The position numbers and the translations under genes were made by a program. This document shows positions 7,204 through 15,659 of a stretch of 35,912 nucleotides of DNA, piece after piece (position 1 is the stretch's first letter; every line of letters starts with the position of its first letter). The notes beneath the pieces were generated by a model. It was not told where the DNA came from and ran no database searches. It saw nothing but the letters and a program-made list of their open reading frames with translations. Source of the stretch: Bacteroidales bacterium (GTDB taxonomy: Bacteria > Bacteroidota > Bacteroidia > Bacteroidales > UBA932); NCBI GenBank assembly GCA_016287075.1, contig JAEEVC010000027.1, positions 1 through 35,912 on the forward strand. Direction: 5' to 3'.

Positions 7204-10200
7204 ATGAAACGATACCTGGTCCTATTGGCGGCGCTGCTCCTTGTCTTCCCACTTGCACGCGCACAACAAGGCTCCGGCGACCCGCGTGCCATGATTTTCC
7301 GTGGCAAACTGGTCGCTCCCTACACCTTCCTTTATAACGGGAACTATTTCTGGGACCACGATCCGGAATACACGCCCGGCGACATCTTTTACAACGGCAG
7401 ACGGTATGAAGACGTCCTGCTGAACATCGACGCCTTCACGGACCAGCTGACCGTCCGGCCCGGGCGCCAGTATGCGCCCGTCTATGCCGACCGGGACCAG
7501 GTCGTCTGGTTCACCCGCAAGGGCCATCTCTTCGTCAATCTCCGGTATCTCGGTGTCGCAGAGGCGCTTCCGGGGTTTTACCAGTTGCTGCACGACGGCG
7601 CCGAGCCGTTGTTCCGCCGCGTGGAAAAGGAGTTTCAGAGCAACCCCGGTGAAAAGAACGGGGAAGTAATCGGCTTTACCGATCCGGACTACCGCACCGA
7701 CGTCATCACCTACTTCGCCTACAAGGAAGAATTCTACCTCCTCGTCGACGGCGCCCTCGTCCGGCTCCGCAATCTCCGTTCCTACAGGAAGTTGCATCCG
7801 AAACAGAAGGGCGAGGCCAGAGAACTCCTCCGGAGCAGGGCGACGGATCCGCAGAACCTGGGCGCCACCCTGCAGCTCCTCGCCGCCGAACTGGACCGGG
7901 AGCCGGGCCGCATCACGCCCCTGCTCGGGGACTGGCATCCGGCCGGCGGGGAAGGCGTACCGCCCACCCTGGCCGTCGCTCCCATCGTAGGCGCCCGCAA
8001 GGAACTCCCGGCCGGCTATTTCCTGCCCCAGGCCAGCCGGACGGCCGCGCAGGAGGAGACCGTCCAGGCCACTTACCGCAACAAAGTCTATGAAATCGGC
8101 CGGAAACGGGAAGGCGATTCCCGCACGACGGCGGTCGTCACCGGCGTGGTGACCGACACGGAAGGCGCGCGGCTCCCCGGGGTCACCATCTACGACGAGC
8201 AGACCAATACCTACGCCCGGACGGACCGTTCCGGCCACTACCGCATCACCCTCCCGCTGGGGGCCAACGTCCTGCATTTCAGCGAACCCACCAAGGACGA
8301 GCTGGACCTGAAGGTCATCCTCAACGGTCCCGGCGGCTTCGACGTCATCATGCCCGAGAAAATCACGGCCCTCCGGGCGGCGACCATCACCGCCGAGAGC
8401 ATGGCCGAGCACCGCACGACGAAGATCGGCCTCGAGAAGGTGAGCATCAAGACCATCGGCAAGATCCCTTCCGCGTTCGGGGAGGGCGACGTGATTAAGG
8501 CCGTGATGACCCTGCCCGGGGTCAAGTCCGTGGGCGAGGCCTCGACGGGCTTCAATGTCCGCGGCGGCGCCTCCGACCAGAACCTCATCCTCTTTAACGA
8601 AAGCACGGTCTATAACCCCAGCCACCTGTTCGGCATCTTTTCCGCCTTCAATCCCGACGTCGTCGAGAGCGTGGAACTGTACAAGAGTTCCATCCCGGCC
8701 GAATTCGGCGGGCGCATCTCCTCCGTCCTGAATGTCCGGAGCAAGGAAGGCGACCCCGGGAAGGTCAAAGGCGCCCTCGGCATCGGCCTGCTGACCAGCC
8801 GTTTCGAGCTGGAAGGCCCGCTCGCGAAGAACCGGACGACCTTCGTCACGGGCGGCCGCATCACCTATTCGGACTGGCTCCTCCGCCAGCTGCCGAAAAA
8901 CAGCGGCTATGCGGGTGGCAACGCCGGTTTCGGGGATTTCAACCTCGGGATCACCCACAAGGCCGACTCGCTGAACACCCTCCAGGCCTTCGGCTACTTC
9001 GCCCGGGACCGTTTCGGCTTCCAGGGCGACACGACCTTCCGCTACCAGAGCCTCAACGCCTCGCTCCTGTGGCGGCACAAACTCGGCAAGGACCATTACC
9101 TGAACGTGAGCACGGGCTATGACCAGTTCGGGAACACCCTGGAAGACAGGGCCTTATTGACGGGATGCCGTCTGGAGACCCAGGTCCGCCAGGCCTTCCT
9201 GAAGGCCGGCATCACCGACGTCAGGGGGGCGCACACCCTCAGCTACGGCGTCCAGGCGGTCGGCTACGGCTTCGACCCCGGCCGGCTCGATCCGCTGGAC
9301 GGATACGTCCTGGACGAGGCCGGGGAAAAGCAGCCGGTCCCCTCCGCCGTCGAAGCGAGACGCCTCCCGCAGGAATACGCCCTGGAACCGGCCGTGTATT
9401 TCGGCGACACCTGGACCTTCAGCGAGGTCCTCTCGCTGGACCTCGGCGCGCGGCTTTCGGGCTTCGTCGCCGGCGGTCCGACCCTCTACGGCGGCCCTGA
9501 AGTGCGTTTCTCGGGCAAATATTCCCCGAAGGACAACCTCTCCTTCAAGGCCGGCATCAACACGATGAAGCAGTACATCCACCTGATTTCCAACACCGCC
9601 TCCATCTCCCCGATGGACACCTGGAAACTCAGCGGGAAGGGCATCCGTCCGACCGACGGCTACCAGCTGGCCGGCGGCGCCTACTGGACCGTCTTCAACA
9701 GCCAGGTAGACCTCTCGCTGGAAGGGTACTGGAAGCAGATGTTCCGTTACCATGATTACAAGTCCGGCGCCACGCTCGCGATGAATCCGAACCTGGCGGA
9801 CGACCTCGTGGAAGTCGAAGGAAAGGCCTATGGCGTAGAGGTGATGGCCAAGAAATCGGCCGGCAAACTCAACGGCTGGATCTCCTACTCCTATTCCCGC
9901 ACCCTGCTGCGCGAGATGGAGGACCGGGGCCTCGAGACCATCGCCGGCGGCAAATGGTACTGCGCCGCCCATGACAAGCCGCACGACGTGAAAATGGCCC
10001 TCAACTACAAGTTCACCCACCGCTACAGCCTGTCGGTGAACCTCGACTACTCCACCGGCCGGCCCGTGACCGTCCCGACGGGGAAATACCGCTACCAGAA
10101 CGGCTACCGCCTGCTCTATTCCGAGCGGAACGCCTACCGGATCCCGGACTACTTCCGCCTCGACGCGGCCATCAACATCGATCCCGGCCATTACCTGAAG

Positions 10201-10365
10201 GCCCTGACCCACAGCTCCATCACCATCGGCGTGTACAACATCACCGGCCGGAAGAACCCCTATTCGGTCTTCTTCACGACCGACCACGGCGCCCGGATCC
10301 AGGGCTACATGGTGTCGGTATTCGCCATGCCGATCCCCTACATCAACCTCAATCTCCTCTTCTGA
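7204..10365 (+). CDS. TonB-dependent receptor with long N-terminal extension
   Basis: 1053 residues with signal peptide MKRYLVLLAALLLVFPLARA. Residues about 25-300 form an extra secreted domain before the usual receptor parts (YNGNYFWDHDPEYTPGDIFY, NGRRYEDVLLNIDAF, VVWFTRKGHLFVNLRYL). About 308-400 is a carboxypeptidase-regulatory-like strand domain (VTGVVTDTEGARLPGVTIYD, ARTDRSGHYRITLPLG). The plug follows, at about 420-545 (GFNVRGGASDQNLILFNES, VESVELYKSSIPAEFGGRI). The rest is a 22-strand-type barrel ending YINLNLLF. Such receptors import ligands across the outer membrane using TonB energy. Its stop overlaps the start of the DUF4249 gene by 1 nt (TGATG). DUF4249 pairing suggests a non-SusD uptake or secretion-linked system; the substrate is unknown, and iron is possible given the regulator next door. 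Confidence 0.93.
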   Translation: MKRYLVLLAALLLVFPLARAQQGSGDPRAMIFRGKLVAPYTFLYNGNYFWDHDPEYTPGDIFYNGRRYEDVLLNIDAFTDQLTVRPGRQYAPVYADRDQVVWFTRKGHLFVNLRYLGVAEALPGFYQLLHDGAEPLFRRVEKEFQSNPGEKNGEVIGFTDPDYRTDVITYFAYKEEFYLLVDGALVRLRNLRSYRKLHPKQKGEARELLRSRATDPQNLGATLQLLAAELDREPGRITPLLGDWHPAGGEGVPPTLAVAPIVGARKELPAGYFLPQASRTAAQEETVQATYRNKVYEIGRKREGDSRTTAVVTGVVTDTEGARLPGVTIYDEQTNTYARTDRSGHYRITLPLGANVLHFSEPTKDELDLKVILNGPGGFDVIMPEKITALRAATITAESMAEHRTTKIGLEKVSIKTIGKIPSAFGEGDVIKAVMTLPGVKSVGEASTGFNVRGGASDQNLILFNESTVYNPSHLFGIFSAFNPDVVESVELYKSSIPAEFGGRISSVLNVRSKEGDPGKVKGALGIGLLTSRFELEGPLAKNRTTFVTGGRITYSDWLLRQLPKNSGYAGGNAGFGDFNLGITHKADSLNTLQAFGYFARDRFGFQGDTTFRYQSLNASLLWRHKLGKDHYLNVSTGYDQFGNTLEDRALLTGCRLETQVRQAFLKAGITDVRGAHTLSYGVQAVGYGFDPGRLDPLDGYVLDEAGEKQPVPSAVEARRLPQEYALEPAVYFGDTWTFSEVLSLDLGARLSGFVAGGPTLYGGPEVRFSGKYSPKDNLSFKAGINTMKQYIHLISNTASISPMDTWKLSGKGIRPTDGYQLAGGAYWTVFNSQVDLSLEGYWKQMFRYHDYKSGATLAMNPNLADDLVEVEGKAYGVEVMAKKSAGKLNGWISYSYSRTLLREMEDRGLETIAGGKWYCAAHDKPHDVKMALNYKFTHRYSLSVNLDYSTGRPVTVPTGKYRYQNGYRLLYSERNAYRIPDYFRLDAAINIDPGHYLKALTHSSITIGVYNITGRKNPYSVFFTTDHGARIQGYMVSVFAMPIPYINLNLLF

Positions 10366-11564
10366 TGAAAAAGACCCTGTTAACCTTCTTTGCGGCTGCG
10401 GCGGTGTGCGCATGCACCTATCCGTTCACGCCGGTGCTGCCGGATGCGGAAGACCGGCCGCTGGTTGTCGAGGGCAACCTGCTCATCGGGGAGCAGAGCC
10501 CGATCCGGCTGAGCGTCGTCAAACCGCTCTCCGAGGGCTCCGTCGCACCGTCCAGGGACGACGGCATCCTTTCCGCCAAGATCACCGTGGAAGACAATGC
10601 CGGTATCAATTATCCCGTCACCGGCAGTTATCTCGGCGGCTTCACCGCCCGGATGGAAACCGCCGTCCCCGGCCGGGAATACCGGATGACCATCTACCTG
10701 ACCCTGCCCAAAACCGAACAGGAAAGGGCTTCGGAAGAGGATGACCCCGTCGAGGTGGAAGTGTACCAGACCCCCTGGCTCAAGGTCCATACGGCTCCGT
10801 TCATCGGGGACATCCGCTTCGCCGCGGAGGAGGACTATGTGCAGGTCCAGGCCACCATGACCCCGTCCGAGTCGGACAATCCGTACTATTTCTGGGAATT
10901 CGACGAGAACTGGGAGGAACATGCCCAGTACAATCCGGGCTACTTCTTCGATCTGGAAACCGAGGGCTACTACCAGCAGGACGGCTGGGTCAACCCCAAC
11001 TACTACTGCTGGTACAAGGCCAGTTCCAGGGAGCCCGGCCTCTACTCGGCAGAGCGGCTGTCCGTCAACCGGATGGAGCGCCAGGTCGTCCGGAGCATCC
11101 ACCGGACCGACACCCGCTTCCAGGTCCTCTACGCCATCCTGGTCCGCACCCGCGGCATTTCCCCGGAGGGCTACAAGTATTATGGCACGGTGGGCAGGAA
11201 CTCCAACCTGACCGGCGACCTCTTCTCGGCCATGCCGGACAAGGTCTCCGGGAACATCCAGTGCATCAGCGATCCGTCCCGTTCCGCCATCGGTTTCATC
11301 GAAGCCGTCACGACGGCCTCGAAACGGATATTCATCGACAGCCGGTACTACCGGGAGGCCCTTCCGGACCAGCGGGAAGTCCCGGAACTGAACGAAGATT
11401 ATTCCTTGACCGACCATTACAAAAGCGGCTACCGGCCGCTGTATCCCGGCATCGACAGGAACAAAGTCTCCGGCATGCTCTGGTGCCCGCTCGCCTGCAT
11501 CGACTGCGTGGTGAACGGCGGGACCAAGGACAAGCCGGACTTCTGGCCCAACGACCATCAATGA
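10365..11564 (+). CDS. DUF4249 family lipoprotein (TonB receptor partner)
   Basis: 399 residues. The signal MKKTLLTFFAAAAVCACTYPF gives a lipoprotein with Cys15 or Cys17 as the anchor. After it come the DUF4249 landmarks DRPLVVEGNLLIGEQSPIRL and SAKITVEDNAGINYPV, and a later conserved part with NRMERQVVRSIHRTDTRFQV and LLWCPLACIDC-like cysteines (GMLWCPLACIDCVVNGGT) near the C-terminus. DUF4249 genes are regularly found after a TonB receptor in Bacteroidetes, and the product is thought to sit at the outer membrane with it, in the way SusD partners SusC. The ATG overlaps the receptor stop by 1 nt and the stop overlaps the next ATG by 4 nt (ATGA), so the three genes are translationally coupled. 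Confidence 0.9.
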   Translation: MKKTLLTFFAAAAVCACTYPFTPVLPDAEDRPLVVEGNLLIGEQSPIRLSVVKPLSEGSVAPSRDDGILSAKITVEDNAGINYPVTGSYLGGFTARMETAVPGREYRMTIYLTLPKTEQERASEEDDPVEVEVYQTPWLKVHTAPFIGDIRFAAEEDYVQVQATMTPSESDNPYYFWEFDENWEEHAQYNPGYFFDLETEGYYQQDGWVNPNYYCWYKASSREPGLYSAERLSVNRMERQVVRSIHRTDTRFQVLYAILVRTRGISPEGYKYYGTVGRNSNLTGDLFSAMPDKVSGNIQCISDPSRSAIGFIEAVTTASKRIFIDSRYYREALPDQREVPELNEDYSLTDHYKSGYRPLYPGIDRNKVSGMLWCPLACIDCVVNGGTKDKPDFWPNDHQ

Positions 11565-13246
11565 CCATGAGAAAGACCCTCCTCTCCCTCTTTGCGGCAC
11601 TCGCCGCCTTCACCGCGGCGGGACAGCCCGTCGAACGGATCTATGTGTCCACGGACAAGGGTGCCTATGTGGCGGGCGACCTCGTATGGTGTTCCCTCTT
11701 CTGCATCGACGCCGCCGGCACGCCGGTCCTGTCGTCCGCGAGCAGCATCGCCTACCTGGAACTAGTCTCCTCCCAGGGGACGGCCGTGACGGGAAAAATC
11801 GCCCTGATCGGCGGGCGCGGTGCGGGCGTCCTGGCCCTGCCGGCCAACATGCCGACGGGCAACTACGCCCTCGTCGCCTATACCTCCTGCAACCGGAACG
11901 AACAAGGCCAGGGCTACCTCGACGGGGCCAGGATCCTGTCCGTTTTCAACACCATGACGACCGAACGGATTCCGGGCGGCGTAGAAATAATTGACAATCA
12001 AATCACTGATACGGAAGACGCACTCAGCGACCCGCTGGGCGGCCTCGTACTGCAGGTGAACCGCCGGGCAAAGGCCGGGTCGGTCCTTCCGCTGTTCCTG
12101 CGCTGCGGGACGGATGCTTCCGTCAGCGTTTCCGTGTACCGGACCGACGAAATCGCCGAGCCCGCCGCTCCGGGAATCGACCGCTTCCTTGCCGGGCTCC
12201 CCGCGCCCGGCTCCGTCCGCGTGACCGGGGACCGGATCCCGGATTTCGACGGCGAGGTCATCTATGCCACCATCAACGGAAAAGACCGGGAGAAAGCCCT
12301 CTCCGTCCCCCACCCCATCGCCATCATCTCCGCGCAGGGAGCGGCGTCCGACACCTATACCTCTGATTTCCAGGACGGAAAGGCCGTGTTCTTCACGAAC
12401 AATATCTACGGCGACCGCGACCTGGTTTGCGAACTGGGCGGCATGGATGAGGGGACCCAGTGTTTCCTCCATCTCGAGCAACCGTACCTCTACCCGACCG
12501 TCAGCGGGATCCCGCCCCTGAAACTGTCGGAAACCTACCGCACCGCCCTGCTGGAGCGGCATCTGGCGATGCAGGCCTTCCATGCCGGCTACGCGGACAC
12601 CCTGGTGCAGTTCCTGCCGGTCCGGGAGAACCTCCTGCTCCGGCGGGAGGACCGGACCGTCTATCATCTCGACGATTACGTCCGCTTCCCCACCGTCGAT
12701 GAAGTCCTTGTCGAACTGGTCCCCGAACTGCGTGTCCGCAGGGGGAAACGCCGCACCCGCGAGATCCAGATGCTCTATACCGACAAGGCCGGGGCGCTTT
12801 CCTATTTCCGGGACAACATCCTCGTGCTGCTCGACGGCATCGCCGTGACCGACCACGCCCGGCTCCTGGAATACGACGCCCTGCTGTTCCAGGACATCGA
12901 GATCTACCCGCACCCCTATCTGTTCGGGATGAACGTTTACAACGGGATCGTGAATTTCTCGACCCGCAAGGGAGGCAGCCTCTCGCTCCGGATGAATGAC
13001 CTGACGCAAGTCATTGATTTCAAGGGAGCTTCCTATCCCGTCGCCCTGACCGGGAAACACGTACCCGCGGAAAACGACCGCCGGCAGACGTTGTTCTGGC
13101 ACCCGGCCGTGACCCTGCCCGCCGGGCAGGAAGTGCGGCTGGAAGTCCGCACGGGGGCGCATCCGGGCCGCTACCGCGTGGTCATGGAAGGCCTGGACGG
13201 GCGCCTCGGCGCCGTCCGTTCCGAAGCGGAATTCGAAGTGTACTAG
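11561..13246 (+). CDS. MG2-like (alpha-2-macroglobulin-type) secreted protein
   Basis: 561 residues from the ATG at 11561, which overlaps the DUF4249 stop (ATGA); an ATG six bases later (MRKTLLSLFAAL) is an equally good start. Signal peptide to about residue 23 (FTAAGQ). The first domain, ERIYVSTDKGAYVAGDLVWC, is the MG2 signature found at the front of macroglobulin-like proteins, with following strands ILSSASSIAYLEL-like and NMPTGNYALVAYTS. The remainder is beta-rich Ig-like sequence ending in RYRVVMEGLDGRLGAVRSEA and EFEVY. There is no thioester motif and no protease domain, so it is not a full macroglobulin. It likely serves in the envelope with the upstream receptor pair. Its TAG stop shares bases with the stop of the convergent symporter. 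Confidence 0.82.
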   Translation: MTMRKTLLSLFAALAAFTAAGQPVERIYVSTDKGAYVAGDLVWCSLFCIDAAGTPVLSSASSIAYLELVSSQGTAVTGKIALIGGRGAGVLALPANMPTGNYALVAYTSCNRNEQGQGYLDGARILSVFNTMTTERIPGGVEIIDNQITDTEDALSDPLGGLVLQVNRRAKAGSVLPLFLRCGTDASVSVSVYRTDEIAEPAAPGIDRFLAGLPAPGSVRVTGDRIPDFDGEVIYATINGKDREKALSVPHPIAIISAQGAASDTYTSDFQDGKAVFFTNNIYGDRDLVCELGGMDEGTQCFLHLEQPYLYPTVSGIPPLKLSETYRTALLERHLAMQAFHAGYADTLVQFLPVRENLLLRREDRTVYHLDDYVRFPTVDEVLVELVPELRVRRGKRRTREIQMLYTDKAGALSYFRDNILVLLDGIAVTDHARLLEYDALLFQDIEIYPHPYLFGMNVYNGIVNFSTRKGGSLSLRMNDLTQVIDFKGASYPVALTGKHVPAENDRRQTLFWHPAVTLPAGQEVRLEVRTGAHPGRYRVVMEGLDGRLGAVRSEAEFEVY

Positions 13247-14427
13247 GCGAACCGGTCCACCAGGACCGCTGCAGTCACATTCCCGCACGCATTCAGCAGC
13301 GTGCTGGGAATATCGATCAACGTACTGATAATCATGACGGCGGCAGCCATCTCGGGCGGGAATCCGAAGACGGCGCAAATGAGCAGTTCCGCCGTCATCC
13401 CGCCGGTCGGGATGGCACCCATCACCATGCCGCAGAGGAGGGCGACCAGGACGATGAGGAAGAAAGAACCCAGGCCGCCGCTCCCGATGCCGAAAAGGCC
13501 GAAGAGGAAGAGGACCTTCATCACCGCGCCGATGACCGTCCCGTCCTTGTGGAGGTTGGTGCCGAGGGGAATGACGGTCTCGGCGATCTCGGGGCGGACG
13601 CCCATGTCGCAGGCCGCGGCGATGCCGGCAGGCATGGTCGCCGCGCTGGAGGAAGTGGCGATCGCCGTGAGCGCCGGGGTGAAGATATGCCGCCAGAAGG
13701 CCTTGAGGCGGCCTGTGAGGGCCATGTAGGCCGTATGGACCAGGAAAAAGAACAGGAGGGCGAGGACCGTGTAGCTGAGGAAAACGTTGAGATAGCCGCT
13801 GATGATGGCGCTGCCGGTGCGGCCGACCGTCGCGGCGAAATAGCAGCCGAGGCCGACGGGCGCCGCCACCATGACCAGCTTCATCATCCGCACGATGACA
13901 TCCAGCCCGGCATCCAGCGCCCGGGCGACCTTGCCGCCGGGCGGCACCGCGGCTCCCAGCAGGAGGGAGAACACGATGAGCGGCAGCAGGTTGGCCTTGT
14001 TGAAGAGCTGGATGAAATCCGGGACGGAGAAGGTCTTCACGAGCATTTCCCCGGGCGTGAGCGACGCCTGGTCCTCCATCGGCGGCAGGCTGGAGAGGAG
14101 GCTCGCCTTGTCCACGCCCCGCAGCGGGTCCCAGAGGAGGCACCAGCCGTAACCGACGAATGCGGCGACAAGGGACATCCCGACGAAGACCGCGATGGAG
14201 ATACCGATGACCCGGCCGGCCTGGCCGCTTCCCCGCATCCGGGCGATGGCCGAGGACATGCTGAAGAAGACCAGCGGCACGATCAGCACGAAAATCAGGT
14301 TGAGGAAGAGGTCCCCCACCGGCTTGACCGCCGCGGCCCCTTCGCCGAAAACGACGCCGCAGACCCCGCCGATGACCAGGCCGCAGAGCAGCAGCACGGT
14401 CGACCCGTAGTTTTTCCAGAAATCCAT
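13243..14427 (-). CDS. Dicarboxylate/amino acid:cation symporter (DAACS family)
   Basis: 394 residues from the ATG at 14427; the longer reading upstream is a shadow. Eight or so hydrophobic segments are visible, e.g. YGSTVLLLCGLVIGGVCGVV, LFLNLIFVLIVPLVFFSMSS, VIGISIAVFVGMSLVAAFVG and VLALLFFFLVHTAYMAL. Family hallmarks are PLVFFSMSSAIARM, the serine-rich re-entrant loop TAIATSSSAATMPA, and PLGTNLHKDGT in place of the usual P.G.T-N-x-D-G motif. C-terminal half has IPTGGMTAELLICAVFG and STLIDIPSTLLNACGNV, matching the ligand-binding N-x-x-G-D region with an unusual C-G-N-V ending. Expected to import a dicarboxylate or acidic/neutral amino acid with Na+ or H+. Substrate uncertain because the aspartate of the last motif appears replaced. 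Confidence 0.9.
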   Translation of the reverse strand: MDFWKNYGSTVLLLCGLVIGGVCGVVFGEGAAAVKPVGDLFLNLIFVLIVPLVFFSMSSAIARMRGSGQAGRVIGISIAVFVGMSLVAAFVGYGWCLLWDPLRGVDKASLLSSLPPMEDQASLTPGEMLVKTFSVPDFIQLFNKANLLPLIVFSLLLGAAVPPGGKVARALDAGLDVIVRMMKLVMVAAPVGLGCYFAATVGRTGSAIISGYLNVFLSYTVLALLFFFLVHTAYMALTGRLKAFWRHIFTPALTAIATSSSAATMPAGIAAACDMGVRPEIAETVIPLGTNLHKDGTVIGAVMKVLFLFGLFGIGSGGLGSFFLIVLVALLCGMVMGAIPTGGMTAELLICAVFGFPPEMAAAVMIISTLIDIPSTLLNACGNVTAAVLVDRFA

Positions 14428-14431
14428 GCTG

Positions 14432-14439
14432 CAAAGATA
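14432..14439 (-). promoter_or_regulatory. -7 box for the symporter gene (near-leaderless)
   Basis: Minus strand reads TATCTTTG, an exact TAnnTTTG match, 4 nt before the ATG at 14427. It lies only 14 bp from the oppositely directed box at 14454, so the two promoters overlap. Confidence 0.65.
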
Positions 14440-14453
14440 TGAAGAATAATCCT

Positions 14454-14461
14454 TATATTTG
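14454..14461 (+). promoter_or_regulatory. -7 box for the 14467 gene (near-leaderless)
   Basis: TATATTTG matches TAnnTTTG and ends 5 nt before the ATG at 14467. Confidence 0.6.
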
Positions 14462-14466
14462 TGGCC

Positions 14467-14976
14467 ATGAAGCGATTCCTCCACTGCCTCCTCCTGGCCG
14501 GGCTGCTGACCTCCCTGCCGGCGCCCGCCCAGATCCGCACCGCCGCGGACATCGACGCCCGGGCCTTCGTCATCGGCCTGGACGCCTATGTCTATGGCAA
14601 CGGCCCCCTCACCTGGACCGCCGACGGCCGGTCCTTCCGGGCCGAGGCCTCCGGCAATACCGTCATCCTCCCCGCCGCCACACTGTCCTTCGACACGGCC
14701 GACCTCCTTCTCGGCATCCACGACTTCACGGGGGACCAGACCCCGGAACTCATTGTCGGGGAGAAACTTCCGGATGGCGTGAAAGCCCATGTGCTCCGAT
14801 GGAAAGAGGGCGCATGGAAGGAAATCGGCGCGCCGGCCCTCGCGGGCGGCACCGAGTGCCGCATCTTCCGCCAGGCGCTGACCATCAAGGACCCCGCCAC
14901 CGGCGTCCTCCACACCTGGACCTGGCACGGCGACCGTTTCGACTACAAATCCTCGGACAACGGCGTGTCGTTCTGA
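14467..14976 (+). CDS. Small secreted hypothetical protein, 169 aa
   Basis: Starts at ATG 14467 (MKRFLHCLLLAGLLTSLPAPAQ, a signal peptide cleaved near PAQ); an in-frame GTG at 14461 overlaps the promoter box and is rejected. The mature part is beta-rich: FVIGLDAYVYGNGPLTWTA, NTVILPAATLSFDTADLLLG, then FTGDQTPELIVGEKL, which looks like an FG-GAP-type or calcium-binding D-x-T-x-x-x-L turn. No catalytic motif was recognised. It is divergent from the symporter with 39 bp between starts, and its last 34 bases overlap the end of queH on the opposite strand. Confidence 0.8.
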   Translation: MKRFLHCLLLAGLLTSLPAPAQIRTAADIDARAFVIGLDAYVYGNGPLTWTADGRSFRAEASGNTVILPAATLSFDTADLLLGIHDFTGDQTPELIVGEKLPDGVKAHVLRWKEGAWKEIGAPALAGGTECRIFRQALTIKDPATGVLHTWTWHGDRFDYKSSDNGVSF

Positions 14977-15560
14977 CGCCGGGAGAATTCGCAGCCGCAG
15001 AAAAGCTGGTTGTAGAAACCGTATTCCTTCAGGAGGGCGTTGCGCCGGTCCTGGAGGCCGCCTTTGCGCCAGTTCTGCGGCCACCAGGTGACCGCCGGGT
15101 ACGGCGCACAGGCTGCTTCGCCGGCCGCGTTCACCTGCGCGAGGTCCTTCCAGCGGGAGGACGCCAGCGTCGTCGCCAGCACGGGGAAGCCGTGCTCCGA
15201 CGCGTAGCGGGCGGCGTGCGAGAGCCGGTAGGTGAAGCACGCGAGGCAGCGGGCGCCGCGCTCGGGCTCGTGCTCGAGCCCTTCGGCGCAGCGGCGCCAG
15301 TCGGCATGGTCATAGGTATCCTCCACGATTTCAAGCCCTTGCGAGCGGGCGAAACGGATGCACTCGTTCAGCCGGATGTCGTATTCGGCCTTCGGGAAGA
15401 TGTTGGCGTTGGAATAGAAGATGACGGGCCGGATGCCCTGGTTCAGGAGGCATTCCACGATGGCGGAAGAGCACGGCGCGCAGCACGCGTGCAGCAGCAC
15501 GCGCTCCCCGCCGCCCGGTACTTCCACCCGGAAGGGCCCTGTCTGACGCTTCTTTCCCAT
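14943..15560 (-). CDS. queH: Epoxyqueuosine reductase QueH
   Basis: 205 residues from the ATG at 15560, just behind a good promoter. The cysteine pattern is that of QueH (formerly DUF208): LLHACCAPCSSAIVE with an adjacent Cys pair near the N-terminus, GARCLACFTYRL in the middle and LFCGCEFSRR near the C-terminus. In characterised QueH these cysteines bind an iron-sulfur cluster and a second metal, and the enzyme reduces epoxyqueuosine to queuosine at position 34 of tRNAs. It replaces QueG and needs no cobalamin. The family motif FYSNANIFPKAEYDIRLNE and LATTLASSRWKD are also present. Single-gene unit; its 3' end overlaps the convergent secreted-protein gene by 34 nt. Confidence 0.95.
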   Translation of the reverse strand: MGKKRQTGPFRVEVPGGGERVLLHACCAPCSSAIVECLLNQGIRPVIFYSNANIFPKAEYDIRLNECIRFARSQGLEIVEDTYDHADWRRCAEGLEHEPERGARCLACFTYRLSHAARYASEHGFPVLATTLASSRWKDLAQVNAAGEAACAPYPAVTWWPQNWRKGGLQDRRNALLKEYGFYNQLFCGCEFSRRQNDTPLSEDL

Positions 15561-15569
15561 GACCGGATG

Positions 15570-15577
15570 CAAAGATA
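15570..15577 (-). promoter_or_regulatory. Promoter of queH
   Basis: Minus strand TATCTTTG (15577-15570) with TTG at 15600-15598, spacing 20 nt, so both Bacteroidetes elements are present. ATG follows 9 nt later. A short inverted repeat (ATCCCC...GGGGAT, 15591-15608) overlaps the TTG and could be an operator. Confidence 0.75.
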
Positions 15578-15630
15578 CGCAAGAATCGCCATCCCCACAA
15601 ATGGGGATTGACCGGGAGCGGGAGACGCCG

Positions 15631-15638
15631 TACCTTTG
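15631..15638 (+). promoter_or_regulatory. Promoter of feoAB
   Basis: TACCTTTG with TTG at 15608-15610 (20 nt spacing) and a 21-nt leader before the ATG at 15660. The TTG abuts the same ATCCCC/GGGGAT inverted repeat that touches the queH promoter. Confidence 0.75.
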
Positions 15639-15659
15639 CACCGGTAAAAAACGCAGAAC

